From contig CAWGLZ010000004.1 in NCBI GenBank assembly GCA_963823535.1, positions 62,001-126,000 of the forward strand: a stretch of 64,000 bases of DNA, given 5' to 3'. The DNA is from RPQJ01 sp963823535. GTDB taxonomy: Bacteria > Pseudomonadota > Gammaproteobacteria > Steroidobacterales > Steroidobacteraceae. Of the stretch, positions 34,016 to 43,053 are shown one piece after another. The notes beneath the pieces were generated by a model. It saw only the letters and a program-made list of their open reading frames with translations. It was not told the DNA's origin and did no database searches. The number at the start of each line of letters is the position of its first letter. Position 1 is the stretch's first letter. The position numbers and the translations under genes were made by a program.

Positions 34016-34050
34016 CCCGACCGGCGCACCAGTGCGGTGCGCCGGTCGGG
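34016..34050 (-). terminator. Strong hairpin after the dihaem peroxidase
   Basis: A perfect 15-bp stem, CCCGACCGGCGCACC pairing with GGTGCGCCGGTCGGG around AGTGC. It lies 11 bases beyond the peroxidase stop codon and before msrA on the same strand. No T tract, so it may also work as an mRNA end stabiliser. Confidence 0.55.
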
Positions 34051-34060
34051 ACGCGCCCGC

Positions 34061-35092
34061 TCACTCGAGCAGGTCACCCGGTGTGGGGGGCAGCCTGGGC
34101 ATCATCTGCTCGGGGAACGGTCCGGTCAGGGTCTCGAGGAAAGCGACCATGTCGCCGGTCTCCTCGTCGCTCACGCTGCGGTTGAGCTGCGTCGATGCCA
34201 TGACCCGCACGGCCTCGGGCAGGGTCTTGACGGCCCCGTCGTGCATGTAGGGCGCCGTGTAGACGAGGTTGCGCAGCGTCGGCACGCGCCACATGCCGCG
34301 GTCCGCCTCGTCCTGGGTCACGTTGAAGCGGCCCGGGTCGGCCACGAGCTTGTACTGCGCCACGTACGGGCTGTCCGGGAAGGTCGGGAACTTCATGAAA
34401 AAGCCCGTGCCGGCCGGCAGGTCGGGTCCATTGAAGGCGGGTCCCTGGTGACAGCTCGTGCAACCGACCGCCGCAAACGTCTCCATGCCGCGCGCCTGCT
34501 GCGCGTTGAGCGCCGTCTTGTCGCCCTTCACGTAGCGGTCATATGCGCTACCCGGCGTGATCAGTGTCCGCTCGTAGGCGGCAATCGCCTTGGCGGTGTT
34601 GTCCATCGTCATGACCTCGCCTGCCCCGAAGGCCTGGATGAAGTACGCGCGGTAGCCCGGGATGTTGCGCACGCGATCGATCACGGCGTCCAGGTTGGGC
34701 ATTCCCATCTCGATCGGATTGACGGGTGGCCCCTTGGCCTGTTCCTCGAGCGATGGCGCGCGGCCATCCCAGAACTGCACCGAGTGAAACGCCGCGTTCC
34801 AGACTGTGGGCGCATTTCGGCCGCCCTTCTGGCCGTGAACACCGGCCGAGGTCGTCATGTGGTCGTCGCCGCCTTCCATGACGTTGTGGCAAGAGAAACA
34901 CGACACCGAGCCGGTCGAGGAGAGCCGCGGGTCGAAGTAGAGCATCTTGCCGAGTTCGACCTTCGCGGCCGTGGTCGGGTTGTCGGCCGGCGCCGGTGCA
35001 ACGTCCGGCAGTGCCTGCCAGATGGACTGGGCCTGGGCGGTGCCGGCGGTCCAGGCCAGCATGACCGCGGCGAAGAAGATCCTGTGACTCAT
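34061..35092 (-). CDS. Dihaem cytochrome-c peroxidase (CcpA/MauG family)
   Basis: A protein of 343 residues with a cleavable signal peptide ending AQAQS. Two haem c sites are present: CFSCH (C65, C68, H69) and CTSCH (C211, C214, H215). Segments GKMLYFDPRLSSTGSVSC and MWRVPTLRNLVYTAPYMHDG, the latter carrying the second-haem axial Met region, are typical. It reduces hydrogen peroxide in the periplasm with electrons from small cytochromes or copper proteins. It diverges from the DUF885-like gene. Confidence 0.9.
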   Translation of the reverse strand: MSHRIFFAAVMLAWTAGTAQAQSIWQALPDVAPAPADNPTTAAKVELGKMLYFDPRLSSTGSVSCFSCHNVMEGGDDHMTTSAGVHGQKGGRNAPTVWNAAFHSVQFWDGRAPSLEEQAKGPPVNPIEMGMPNLDAVIDRVRNIPGYRAYFIQAFGAGEVMTMDNTAKAIAAYERTLITPGSAYDRYVKGDKTALNAQQARGMETFAAVGCTSCHQGPAFNGPDLPAGTGFFMKFPTFPDSPYVAQYKLVADPGRFNVTQDEADRGMWRVPTLRNLVYTAPYMHDGAVKTLPEAVRVMASTQLNRSVSDEETGDMVAFLETLTGPFPEQMMPRLPPTPGDLLE

Positions 35093-35237
35093 GGGCTGCC
35101 CTCCGGTGACATCGGCTGAAAAGAACAGTCTCTGCCGTCTGGCTTAAAGGACCCTGAAGAGGGGCTGCACGTGAACGCGGCTAGGCGATGCAGCGACACT
35201 TGTGTTTTCCTAGCGGACCCGACCAGAGGAAGCAGCC

Positions 35238-36578
35238 ATGGCCCTCGATTCAACCGACTCGGCGGTTGCCGACGCCCTGATCGGCATTGACACCCTGTGG
35301 GGCGGCGACGTGATGAATCCGTCCGGCACGGGACGGTTTATCGCGGACTGCTGGTTCTCGGACGAGCCGTTGCCGCTCGCGTATACGCATGCCGCGGCCG
35401 CGGCCCTCCGCGCGAACGGCGGAGTCGGCGCCCGATCGCCGGACGGCGCGTCGATCGATGCCTATCTCGCCGAGGTCGATGTGCGCGAGGCCATCGGTCG
35501 CGTGCTCGAGGGCGCGCGACGTACGGGCGGTTCGCGGGGTGACTATCTCGAGGGGCTGGGGGTGTGCTGCGCCGTGATGTGGGACCTGGCGATGGAGATC
35601 ACCGGTCGCGGGCCGCCGGTACCGTACGAGCGCTGCGTGCGGACGATCACGGGTCGCGCGCCGGAGCCGTCCCAGCCGGAGGGGAAGCGGGAGCGGGTGG
35701 CCGAACTTCTGGCTGCAGCGGGTCACGCCGCGGGGGATCGCGATGCGCTGCTCGCCTCCGTCGACGGATGGCGCGCCGCGCGGCAGGTGCCGGCGAAGTC
35801 GATCGCGGCCGTTGGCGACGCATTCGTCTCGTACTACGACGCGTTGAGCGAACGGAACCTGCTGCCCTACCTGCCAGCCGAGTTCGCGCGCGTGCCGCGC
35901 GCCAACGTGCGGTTTCTCGCCATCGAGAATGCCTGGTTTTCGGGCTCGATGAACTATCTGGGCCACGCGCGCCGCGCCGACGGCTCGCCCGAGTACGAGG
36001 CGACCTACGAGCTGAATGCGGCACTCGAGATCTCGGTGCCCGAGTTCCAGCAACTCGTGAGCCACGAGGTCGTGCCCGGCCACGTGACGACATTCGCCTA
36101 CCTGCAGGACCTCTTCGTGCGCGGACTGGCGGGCTTCGAGGCGTCGGTGCTCACCATGAACACGCGTGCCGGCGTCCTGTTCGAGGGTATTGCCAACAAC
36201 GCCATCCTCATCGCCCACGGCGTGACCGAGGTGTCGGAGCTGCCGGACCGGGATCTGGAACTCGGCGTCCTGCTCGCACTGCTGCAGGACGATGCCAAGA
36301 ACCAGGCGTCGTATCTCACGTGGCACGACGGGTTGCCCCAGGCAGACGTGGCGGCGGCCTTGCGCCGGGATTTCCTGGTTTCGGAGGAGCGAGCCGACAA
36401 GCTGTCGGGTGCGTGGGGTCGGCACCCGCTACTCGGGCGGATGTACCTGCCGGCCTACCGCGCGGGGACCGAGCTCGTGGCGGACCTGCGGCGTCGTCAT
36501 GCGCCGGGGGTGATTCTGCCGGCGCTCTACGGCGCGCGAGGACTGGTGGACTCGTTTACGCTTCCGACGCTGCTGTGA
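35238..36578 (+). CDS. DUF885-like zinc carboxypeptidase/metallopeptidase
   Basis: A protein of 446 residues with no signal peptide, from ATG 35238 after AGAGGAAGC. The zinc site appears as SHEVVPGHVTTFAYL (H276, E277, H282), the HExxPGH form of DUF885 enzymes, with a candidate third ligand E316 in VLFEGIANNA. DUF885 proteins are usually longer and often secreted, so this is a short, probably cytosolic variant. It is likely a peptidase. Its stop codon overlaps the ATG of the following outer-membrane-like gene. Confidence 0.75.
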   Translation: MALDSTDSAVADALIGIDTLWGGDVMNPSGTGRFIADCWFSDEPLPLAYTHAAAAALRANGGVGARSPDGASIDAYLAEVDVREAIGRVLEGARRTGGSRGDYLEGLGVCCAVMWDLAMEITGRGPPVPYERCVRTITGRAPEPSQPEGKRERVAELLAAAGHAAGDRDALLASVDGWRAARQVPAKSIAAVGDAFVSYYDALSERNLLPYLPAEFARVPRANVRFLAIENAWFSGSMNYLGHARRADGSPEYEATYELNAALEISVPEFQQLVSHEVVPGHVTTFAYLQDLFVRGLAGFEASVLTMNTRAGVLFEGIANNAILIAHGVTEVSELPDRDLELGVLLALLQDDAKNQASYLTWHDGLPQADVAAALRRDFLVSEERADKLSGAWGRHPLLGRMYLPAYRAGTELVADLRRRHAPGVILPALYGARGLVDSFTLPTLL

Positions 36579-37405
36579 TGCGAGGTGTGCTCGCCTGCGT
36601 GATGCTGGCTGCCGGCATTTCGGCCGACGCGGCGACCCCCCTCACGTACAGCGAAGAGACGGTCATCAACTTCGGCTTTGCGACTCAGCTCGGATCGGGC
36701 ATCTACTCCGTCGCAGGCCGTACCCTTCAGGTGTATCGGCTCCCCTTCGCCTATGCGCTGCCCGCGGCGGAGGATGCGCGCAGCAGGTTCCGCGTCACGT
36801 TGCCGCTGACCTTCGGCTTCCTCGATTTCAGGCCGCGCGACGTGGTGGACAACGGTCTTCCGGAGCGCGTCGATTCGCTGAGTTTCGTGCCGGGCCTTGC
36901 CTGGGACTTTGCCCTGCGCGAGCACTGGATGCTCGAGTCGTTCGTGGAGGCGGGCGTCGCGCGTGACCGCTCGAGCGAGATCGACCAGCGCGTCTACGCG
37001 ATCGGCCTGCGCAGTCGGTATGACGTCGACCGGGCTGGCACCGACTGGCAGCTGTACAACGAACTCCTGCACTCGGTCGTCGACCAGCGCGCTACGGGCG
37101 ACCGGGACGATTTCACGCGCTTCAGGATCGGCATGACGGCGCGCAGGCCTTTTCAGCTGGCGGCGGATGGGCGCCGCCCCGACTGGCTGGCCTACGGGCT
37201 GGTGGAAATCTTCACGGACCGGCCGGTGGGTCCCGCCGAGGGGTCACGCGGCGACGAAAACCTGACACAGTTCGAAGTGGGCCTGACCCTCGGCGCGACG
37301 GAGCCGGTGCGTCTCTGGGGGATCAGCCTGCCGCGGGTCGGGCTCGGCTACCGATTCGGGGAAGGCCTGTCCGTGTACCGGATCGTGTTCGGATCGCCGT
37401 ACTGA
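36578..37405 (+). CDS. Predicted outer-membrane beta-barrel protein
   Basis: A protein of 275 residues from ATG 36578, inside a TGATG overlap with the upstream stop. A signal peptide ends GISADAAT. The rest alternates hydrophobic and polar residues in strands such as RFRVTLPLTFGFLDFRPRDV, then MLESFVEAGVARDR and IGLRSRYDVD, and ends in Tyr (YRIVFGSPY), close to the aromatic C-terminal signature of outer-membrane proteins. Function unknown; coupled translation with a metallopeptidase is notable. Confidence 0.7.
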   Translation: MRGVLACVMLAAGISADAATPLTYSEETVINFGFATQLGSGIYSVAGRTLQVYRLPFAYALPAAEDARSRFRVTLPLTFGFLDFRPRDVVDNGLPERVDSLSFVPGLAWDFALREHWMLESFVEAGVARDRSSEIDQRVYAIGLRSRYDVDRAGTDWQLYNELLHSVVDQRATGDRDDFTRFRIGMTARRPFQLAADGRRPDWLAYGLVEIFTDRPVGPAEGSRGDENLTQFEVGLTLGATEPVRLWGISLPRVGLGYRFGEGLSVYRIVFGSPY

Positions 37406-37407
37406 TT

Positions 37408-38211
37408 TCACCCGAAGATTGCAACAGTCTGGTGGCTGACCGAGAACGCGTGGCCGCCCGGGCCCCAGAGGACCGAGGTCTGGCTCAGGTAGCCGTCGGC
37501 GCCAGCGCGGACCTCCGTGCCGATCAGCGACCAGTCGTCCGGTCCGAGCAGACCGGGGTCGCCGATCAGTTCCAGCATCCAGTTGACCGAACTCGCCGGC
37601 GCCCGCTTCGTGAGCATCGACAGTGCGGGCGTCGGGATCGAGTCGGCGAGGGCGATGAGCGTGTCCTCGGCGCTGCACGCGCCGTCCCGCAGGCGTGCGT
37701 AGATCAGCGTGCGAGGATCAACGCGGCCGGTGTAGGGCGGGGTCCCCTGCGCCCAGCGCAGCTGCAGGTGCCGGATGAATTCCGGCGTCAGGCCCGGGAC
37801 GTAACGCATGTCCTGCAAAGCCTCCGCTGCGACCGGTGCCGGCGGGCGCGGAATGTCCAGGGTGATGCTGGAGGGTCGCGACGCACCGAAGATACCGACG
37901 GCGGTGCAGGCCAGCACGCCGTCGTGCAGCAGGTCGCATCGCGCGTGGGTCACGGCCCGGCCGGTGCGCAGCACGTCGGCGCGCAGCTGGATGGGCTGGC
38001 CCGTCGGCAGCGGCGCCACGAACGTCGCCTGCACGCAGCGCAGCGGCAGTGCGGATGCCGCTCCCATTGCGCCACGCATGGCGCGCACGGCCAGGGCGAC
38101 CTGCAGCCCGCCGAAGACTGTGCGTCCCTGTGCCCAGTCGTCCGGGATGACGGCCGATCCGTCGTTCCCCTCGATCTGCAGCCGGTTCAGCGCCTCACCG
38201 AAGGTCGCCAT
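37408..38211 (-). CDS. Acyl-CoA thioesterase family protein (double hotdog)
   Basis: A protein of 267 residues, ATG 38211. The N-terminal hotdog has WAQGRTVFGGLQVALAVRAM with the FGG motif and a FVAPLPTGQPIQLRADVLRT strand. The C-terminal hotdog has SVNWMLELIGDPGLLG and a QTSVLWGPGGHAFSVSHQTV strand. This is the TesB-like 4HBT_3 arrangement. It hydrolyses acyl-CoA thioesters, chain length unknown. It is convergent with the outer-membrane gene and eight bases downstream of the DUF2058 gene. Confidence 0.85.
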   Translation of the reverse strand: MATFGEALNRLQIEGNDGSAVIPDDWAQGRTVFGGLQVALAVRAMRGAMGAASALPLRCVQATFVAPLPTGQPIQLRADVLRTGRAVTHARCDLLHDGVLACTAVGIFGASRPSSITLDIPRPPAPVAAEALQDMRYVPGLTPEFIRHLQLRWAQGTPPYTGRVDPRTLIYARLRDGACSAEDTLIALADSIPTPALSMLTKRAPASSVNWMLELIGDPGLLGPDDWSLIGTEVRAGADGYLSQTSVLWGPGGHAFSVSHQTVAIFG

Positions 38212-38219
38212 GGCACCAC

Positions 38220-38765
38220 CTACCAGGTGAGGTCGTCGGGCACCACAAAATCCTTGTATGGATCGTCGTCCGGGCGCTCCGCGGCCGGGCTCCCGGTCTG
38301 CGGGCTCGTGACGATCGCTGTCGGGTCGCGCTCGAGGATTCGCGGGGCCGTCTCGGTGGGCAGCAGGTCGTAGCGCCCACCGCAGCGGGCAATGACGGCC
38401 GTGCCGCGCACCAGGCGTTCGCGCAGTGCGGGGGTCACCGGGATCCGGCGGACCTTCGTTCCGTCGACGAAGCTGAAATAGTCGTCACTCTCAACCGGGG
38501 GGAGACGGTGCTGCTCGATCAACTGTCGCAACTCGGCCACCCGCGCCCTGGCGGCGGCCTGCTCCTGCCGCTGACGGTTCAGCGCCTGGTCCCGCGCCAG
38601 TTTCGCGGCCCGGGCCTGGTCCGTCGCGGACGCCGATTGCGGCGGTGGCCGTGCGCCTTTCTTGCGCTGGTGCTGCTGCTGGCTCGTTTCGCGGCCGGCC
38701 TTCCGGGCCTGCTTCTCGGTCACGAGGCCGGCCTTGAGCAACTGCTCTCGCAGGGACAGGCTCAT
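38220..38765 (-). CDS. DUF2058 (YaiL-like) nucleoprotein/polynucleotide-associated protein
   Basis: A protein of 181 residues. It begins SLSLREQLLKAGLVTEKQAR, exactly as DUF2058 proteins do. A long charged helical middle (rich in Arg, Gln and Ala) follows. The C-terminal domain has YFSFVDGTKVRRIPVTPALR and a VIARCGGRYDLLP strand. E. coli YaiL is annotated as nucleoprotein/polynucleotide-associated; the true role is unclear. It precedes the thioesterase on the same strand. Confidence 0.85.
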   Translation of the reverse strand: MSLSLREQLLKAGLVTEKQARKAGRETSQQQHQRKKGARPPPQSASATDQARAAKLARDQALNRQRQEQAAARARVAELRQLIEQHRLPPVESDDYFSFVDGTKVRRIPVTPALRERLVRGTAVIARCGGRYDLLPTETAPRILERDPTAIVTSPQTGSPAAERPDDDPYKDFVVPDDLTW

Positions 38766-38863
38766 CGATGGATCTCGCTGAGGGTGACGGGGCGGATATC
38801 TTACGGGACGCCGGGTGTCAGTATCATGCGCGGACCGACATTCCCTGTTGAGCGGACCCGACC

Positions 38864-40492
38864 ATGCCCAACATTCTCGCGCGCATCCTCCTGCTCGTCC
38901 TTGCAGGATTCGCCGTTGCGGCCGGCGCCGCGCCGGCGGGGGTGGTCGCGGCGGAAACTGCCTACCTCGACTGGCTCGACGCGCGCAGCGCGGTCAGTGC
39001 CCTCGAAGAGGGTGCGTTCGAGCGGTATCAGGGTCGCGACCGCGGGGAGTGGGAAGCCATCGAGGGAGATCGTCGAGCGATCTTCGCCGCGCGTCTGGAA
39101 GGCCTCGCGGACGAACGTCTGCCCGATCCAGAAGACCGTGCCGTCGCGGCGATGCGCCGGGCGCTCGAGACCGCTCCGGTGGTGGTTGCGGAAGCAGGCG
39201 CCGGCAGCCGCCCGGCTTGTGACGCTGCGCAGCGTCGCGACCTCGACTTTGCCGCCCTTCGTCGGGCGCTGGAGGCGTGCTTCGTGGAGCTTGGCGGCGC
39301 CCTGGAATTCGAGGACGACGTCGTCGACCGCGGTACGGCGCTGCAGCGCCTGCACCTGATCGAGGAGCCCGCCCGCCGCAAGGCGCTGTTCGACGCCTTC
39401 CGGCCGCTGTGGTCCGCGCTGAACGGCGACAACGCGTCCGCCAGTCCCTATCGCCGCCTGGTGGCGCTGGCCGCCGAGGCGGGCGCCGACGATGGCACGG
39501 AGGTCGACGCCGCCGCGCGGGCGCTGGGGCTGACCACCGCCGAGGTGGAGCGCTGGCTGCTGGAGGTGCTCGACGCGTGGCGGCAGTCGGTCGGGCCCGG
39601 GATGGTCGAGCCCTGGGACTATCGCTACGTCCACGGCGAGGCGCTGCGGCGACTCGAGCCACGCATCCCCGCGCCGGTACTCGTGCCCGTCAGCGAGCGA
39701 TTCTACGCAGACCTGGGCGTGGACCTGCGCCGGCTCGGTGTCGTATACGACCTGGCGGCTCGACCGGGAAAATCGCCGTACGCTTTCGCCGACTTCCTGC
39801 AGCGCGGGCGCGTGGTGCAGGACCAGTGGCGCCCCTCGGTCGCGCTGGTCGTCGCCACGTATCCTGAGGGCGGACTGTTCGCGCTCAACGAACTGGTGCA
39901 CGAGCTTGGCCACGCTGCCCACATCAGCGCCATCCGTACCCGCCCGGCGTTCCTCGACTGGCCGGACACGCTGTTCACCGAGGCCTTCGCCGACGTGCCG
40001 TCGTGGAGCATCTACGAGCCGGCGTGGCAGCGGCGCTACCTGGGCGGCGACGTGCCGGAGGCGATGGCCATGCGTGCGCTCTACAGCGTCGTGATGCTCG
40101 ACGTCGCCTGGGGATTGTTCGAGCTGCGCATGCTGCGCGAGCCGGCCGCCGACCCGAACGAAGTGTGGACCGCGATCACCAGCCACTACCTGCGCATCGT
40201 GCCGCACCCGGAGGTGCCGTGGTGGGCCATGCGTGTGCAGCTCGCGAGCGACCCGGGCTACATGATCAATTACGGACTGGGGGCGATCCTCACGGCGGAG
40301 ATCCGCCAGCGCACGGCCGGGGCCATCGGCCCGTTCGACGCCGGCCGGAACGACTGGTACGCGTGGACGAGCGATCGCCTGCTGCAGTTCGGCTCGGAGC
40401 ACGACACGCGCAGCCTGCTCGAGCAGCTGCTCGGTCGCGCGGTGAGCCCCGCGGCCCTCGTGGGCCAGGTCCGCCGGCTCAGTCAGCGATGA
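38864..40492 (+). CDS. Secreted M3-like zinc metallopeptidase
   Basis: A protein of 542 residues with a signal peptide (LLVLAGFAVAAGAAPAG). The gluzincin zinc site is HELGH (H346, E347, H350) in LNELVHELGHAAHISAI, with third ligand E373 in LFTEAFADVP. The C-terminal half, with YMINYGLGAILTAEIRQRTA, resembles M3/M32-type helical peptidases, but the protein is shorter than typical M3 enzymes. It should act in the periplasm or outside the cell. The end overlaps the convergent phosphodiester glycosidase gene by 14 bases. Confidence 0.8.
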   Translation: MPNILARILLLVLAGFAVAAGAAPAGVVAAETAYLDWLDARSAVSALEEGAFERYQGRDRGEWEAIEGDRRAIFAARLEGLADERLPDPEDRAVAAMRRALETAPVVVAEAGAGSRPACDAAQRRDLDFAALRRALEACFVELGGALEFEDDVVDRGTALQRLHLIEEPARRKALFDAFRPLWSALNGDNASASPYRRLVALAAEAGADDGTEVDAAARALGLTTAEVERWLLEVLDAWRQSVGPGMVEPWDYRYVHGEALRRLEPRIPAPVLVPVSERFYADLGVDLRRLGVVYDLAARPGKSPYAFADFLQRGRVVQDQWRPSVALVVATYPEGGLFALNELVHELGHAAHISAIRTRPAFLDWPDTLFTEAFADVPSWSIYEPAWQRRYLGGDVPEAMAMRALYSVVMLDVAWGLFELRMLREPAADPNEVWTAITSHYLRIVPHPEVPWWAMRVQLASDPGYMINYGLGAILTAEIRQRTAGAIGPFDAGRNDWYAWTSDRLLQFGSEHDTRSLLEQLLGRAVSPAALVGQVRRLSQR

Positions 40493-41291
40493 TTCCAAGG
40501 TGATTGGCGACCGGACGCTCGGCGAGATCGCTCGGCTGGTTGACGATGCGATCGATCACCCACATTGCGCTCGAGCCGCCTCCATCGAGGTTGACCGCGA
40601 TGCAGGCACCGACGTCGTCCAGCAGCTGGGCGAGCTCGGGAAGCGTGAGTCCGGGCAGGCCTTCGCGCCGGCCATCCACCACCACGAGATAGAGCAGTCG
40701 CCGGTCCGCGGACAGTCCGACGGCGGTCCGCGGGTGTGGTGCGCGGGTGAAGAAGTCGCTGCCGGGCAGTGGCTCGACCGGGTCGCAGTCCTTCACCACG
40801 GTCGGCCAGCCCGAGACCGCACCCGTCATCCAGTCCTCGGGCGTGCGCAGCGGCTCGATGCGCGGAAAGATCTCGACGCGCCGCCCACCCACGCCGATCA
40901 CCTCCTGGCGACGGATGGATTCGTCGGCCACCGCCCAGACTTCGTCGGCCCCCATCGCGAGCCCGATGGGTCGGAGATCGATATCGAAGTAGTCGCCGTT
41001 GATGGCGACGATCGCGTTGCGGCGGCGGGCGAACTCGCTCACGGTCAGGCCACGTTCGGCGGCGGCCGTCGCGATGACGCGCAGGCCCGGCTGCGCGAGA
41101 TCGACGCGGACCACGTGGGCTTCCATGGCGGGGCGGGTGATCGCGCGATAATCGACGCCGGGCGCGACGGTCTGCCACTCGTCGGCGGCGTCGGCCGTCG
41201 CGACGCAGAATGCGAGCAGCGCCCACAGGCTGCGCAGGCGCAGTACGGACGGTACCGGGACGTCGGCCGGGGTCGGACGGGTCGCTGTCAT
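40479..41291 (-). CDS. Phosphodiester glycosidase (NAGPA/DUF2233) family protein
   Basis: A protein of 270 residues with an N-terminal signal segment, LWALLAFCVATADA. Family blocks are IVAINGDYFDIDLRPIGLAM, PHPRTAVGLSADRRLLYLVV and VNLDGGGSSAMWVIDRIVNQ, with Asp-Gly-Gly-Gly-Ser-Ser as the typical active-site loop. Members cleave phosphodiester-linked sugars, for example in lysosomal enzyme tag processing or cell wall polymers. The bacterial substrate is unknown. It runs against the M3-like peptidase and is divergent from the trypsin-like gene. Confidence 0.85.
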   Translation of the reverse strand: MTATRPTPADVPVPSVLRLRSLWALLAFCVATADAADEWQTVAPGVDYRAITRPAMEAHVVRVDLAQPGLRVIATAAAERGLTVSEFARRRNAIVAINGDYFDIDLRPIGLAMGADEVWAVADESIRRQEVIGVGGRRVEIFPRIEPLRTPEDWMTGAVSGWPTVVKDCDPVEPLPGSDFFTRAPHPRTAVGLSADRRLLYLVVVDGRREGLPGLTLPELAQLLDDVGACIAVNLDGGGSSAMWVIDRIVNQPSDLAERPVANHLGIIAD

Positions 41292-41373
41292 CGTGCGACT
41301 ATTATGTCCAATTGCTGCTTCGGCACCGGCATTGGATGCGATGCTGGCGAATCACGAACAGGGGAGCGAATTC

Positions 41374-42486
41374 ATGCCTGAGACACATCAGCGGCCTCGT
41401 CGCGGGGCCAGTGCGGCCCTGTGGCTGGCGGGCGCCATCGCGTCCATGCCTGCCATCGCAAGCGATGGCAGGCCGGATACGGCGGGGCAGTTCCCGGCCG
41501 TCGCCGGTTACTACGAGTTCTTCGTCTACCTGCCGTCCGGCGGCCTGCCGGAGGTCGCGTATGCGGAGCTTTCCTGCTCCGGGTCGCTGGTCTCGGAAAA
41601 GGTCATCCTGACGGCGTCCCATTGCACGGCGTTCAACTACACCGAGGACATCGGCATCTCGGGCTACAGCAGTCGCGTGTGGGTCAGCTTCGACGTGACC
41701 GCGACGGCCAACGATTTCAGGTGCTTCCTCGCCGAACAGGGCGTCGAGTACTCGGAGTTCCTGACCGGAGACTATGCCTGCGACCCGGGCGCGAAGTCGG
41801 TGCCCACCCCGCGGTTTCTCGCGGCTGCCGTCACGGGCAGGAACGACGGCGTCGCCATCGCGCACGGCCTCACGCATCCGGATTACCTCAGGCCGAAGCT
41901 GCGGCCCGACGGCCGTCCGCAACGCGCGACGCAGAACCTGCAGCTTGCGCCCGACGTCGGCGCCCTGATCCTCGAGCGGGCGGTCGAGGGAATCGATCCC
42001 CTGCCGCTGCGCGGCGTGGGTGAACTCGACGCGATCGACGGGCTCGTCGGCACGCCGGTGGTGAGCGTCGGCTACGGGTTCAACTGGCGCAAGATCACCG
42101 GCACGCCGCCGACTTCCGGGCTGGGGCCGATGTCCGACCTCGGCGGGGGCAGCGGAGTCAAGCGCGTTGCCGCCGTGGGGCCGGTCAGCAGTGTCTTTGC
42201 CAACTCGCTCGTCCCGCGACAGAGCGTGCGCAAGGGCGATGATACGGTCTGCTTCGGTGACTCCGGATCGCCGCTGTTCCTCGAGCGCGACGGGGTCGTC
42301 GAGCCGGTGATCTCCGCGGTGCTGTCGGGTGCGACCAACTGGTGCCAGGGTTCCTGGGATCCCTATTACCGCATCGACCAGGTCCAGGCGCAGCAGTTCG
42401 TGCAGTGCGTCATCGCCCACCAGGACGACGTCGCTGCGGCATGCCGCGAGTGTTCCGCGGAGCGCTACTTCGGCCTCTGCGACTAG
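41374..42486 (+). CDS. Secreted trypsin-like serine protease
   Basis: A protein of 370 residues from ATG 41374 after AGGGGAGCG, with a signal peptide ending SMPAIASD. The triad is H83 in LTASHCTAF, D194 in PDVGALILER and S297 in CFGDSGSPLF. The region between His and Asp is longer than in trypsin and has two extra cysteines. The end is cysteine-rich (CVIAHQDDVAAACRECSAE). It is probably an extracellular or periplasmic protease. It leads a same-strand run with hemG and the YecA-like gene, but only 13 bases separate it from hemG. Confidence 0.85.
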   Translation: MPETHQRPRRGASAALWLAGAIASMPAIASDGRPDTAGQFPAVAGYYEFFVYLPSGGLPEVAYAELSCSGSLVSEKVILTASHCTAFNYTEDIGISGYSSRVWVSFDVTATANDFRCFLAEQGVEYSEFLTGDYACDPGAKSVPTPRFLAAAVTGRNDGVAIAHGLTHPDYLRPKLRPDGRPQRATQNLQLAPDVGALILERAVEGIDPLPLRGVGELDAIDGLVGTPVVSVGYGFNWRKITGTPPTSGLGPMSDLGGGSGVKRVAAVGPVSSVFANSLVPRQSVRKGDDTVCFGDSGSPLFLERDGVVEPVISAVLSGATNWCQGSWDPYYRIDQVQAQQFVQCVIAHQDDVAAACRECSAERYFGLCD

Positions 42487-42499
42487 ACGGAGGGGGTCG

Positions 42500-43036
42500 A
42501 TGAGATCCGTGCTGGTGCTCTACATGAGCCGTGGCGGCCACACGGCCCGGATCGCGCGCCGCATCTGCGAAAGCATCAGTGCGGCGGGCGGCCGGGCCGA
42601 GATGATGGATATCAACGAGGCCAGCCACGAGGGCGTCGACTGGGCGCGCTACGACGTCGTGGCGCTCGGCGCCCCGGTCCTGTACGGGAGCTATGACAAG
42701 GACGTCCTGCGCTTCGTCGAACGGCATCGCGATGCGCTCGACCGCAAGCCGAACAGCTTCTTCAACGTGTCGGTCGTGGCGCGCACCCCCGCGAAAGCGA
42801 CGGTCTCGGGCAACCGCTACCTGCAGAAGTTCCTGCAGCTGTCGGCGTGGCGCCCGAAGGATCTCAAGGTGATTGCCGGCAAGGTCGACTACCCGTCCTG
42901 GCCCTGGTACGAGCGGGTCATGATCCAGATGATCATGAAGATGACCGGGGGACCGACCGATCCGCGCACGGTCATCGACTACACGGACTGGAACGACGTC
43001 CGCGCCTATGGCGAACACCTGCTCGAGCTCGCCTGA
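42500..43036 (+). CDS. hemG: Flavodoxin-type menaquinone-dependent protoporphyrinogen oxidase
   Basis: A protein of 178 residues from ATG 42500 after GGAGGGGGTCG; E. coli HemG has 181. The FMN-binding N-terminus is LVLYMSRGGHTARIARRI, with VALGAPVLYGSYDKDVLRFV next and the HemG-type insert FLQLSAWRPKDLKVIAGKVD. The end TDWNDVRAYGEHLLELA is typical. It oxidises protoporphyrinogen IX in haem synthesis and passes electrons to quinones. A general flavodoxin role is a less likely alternative. Confidence 0.85.
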   Translation: MRSVLVLYMSRGGHTARIARRICESISAAGGRAEMMDINEASHEGVDWARYDVVALGAPVLYGSYDKDVLRFVERHRDALDRKPNSFFNVSVVARTPAKATVSGNRYLQKFLQLSAWRPKDLKVIAGKVDYPSWPWYERVMIQMIMKMTGGPTDPRTVIDYTDWNDVRAYGEHLLELA

Positions 43037-43053
43037 GGGCGTACCATGGCGGC

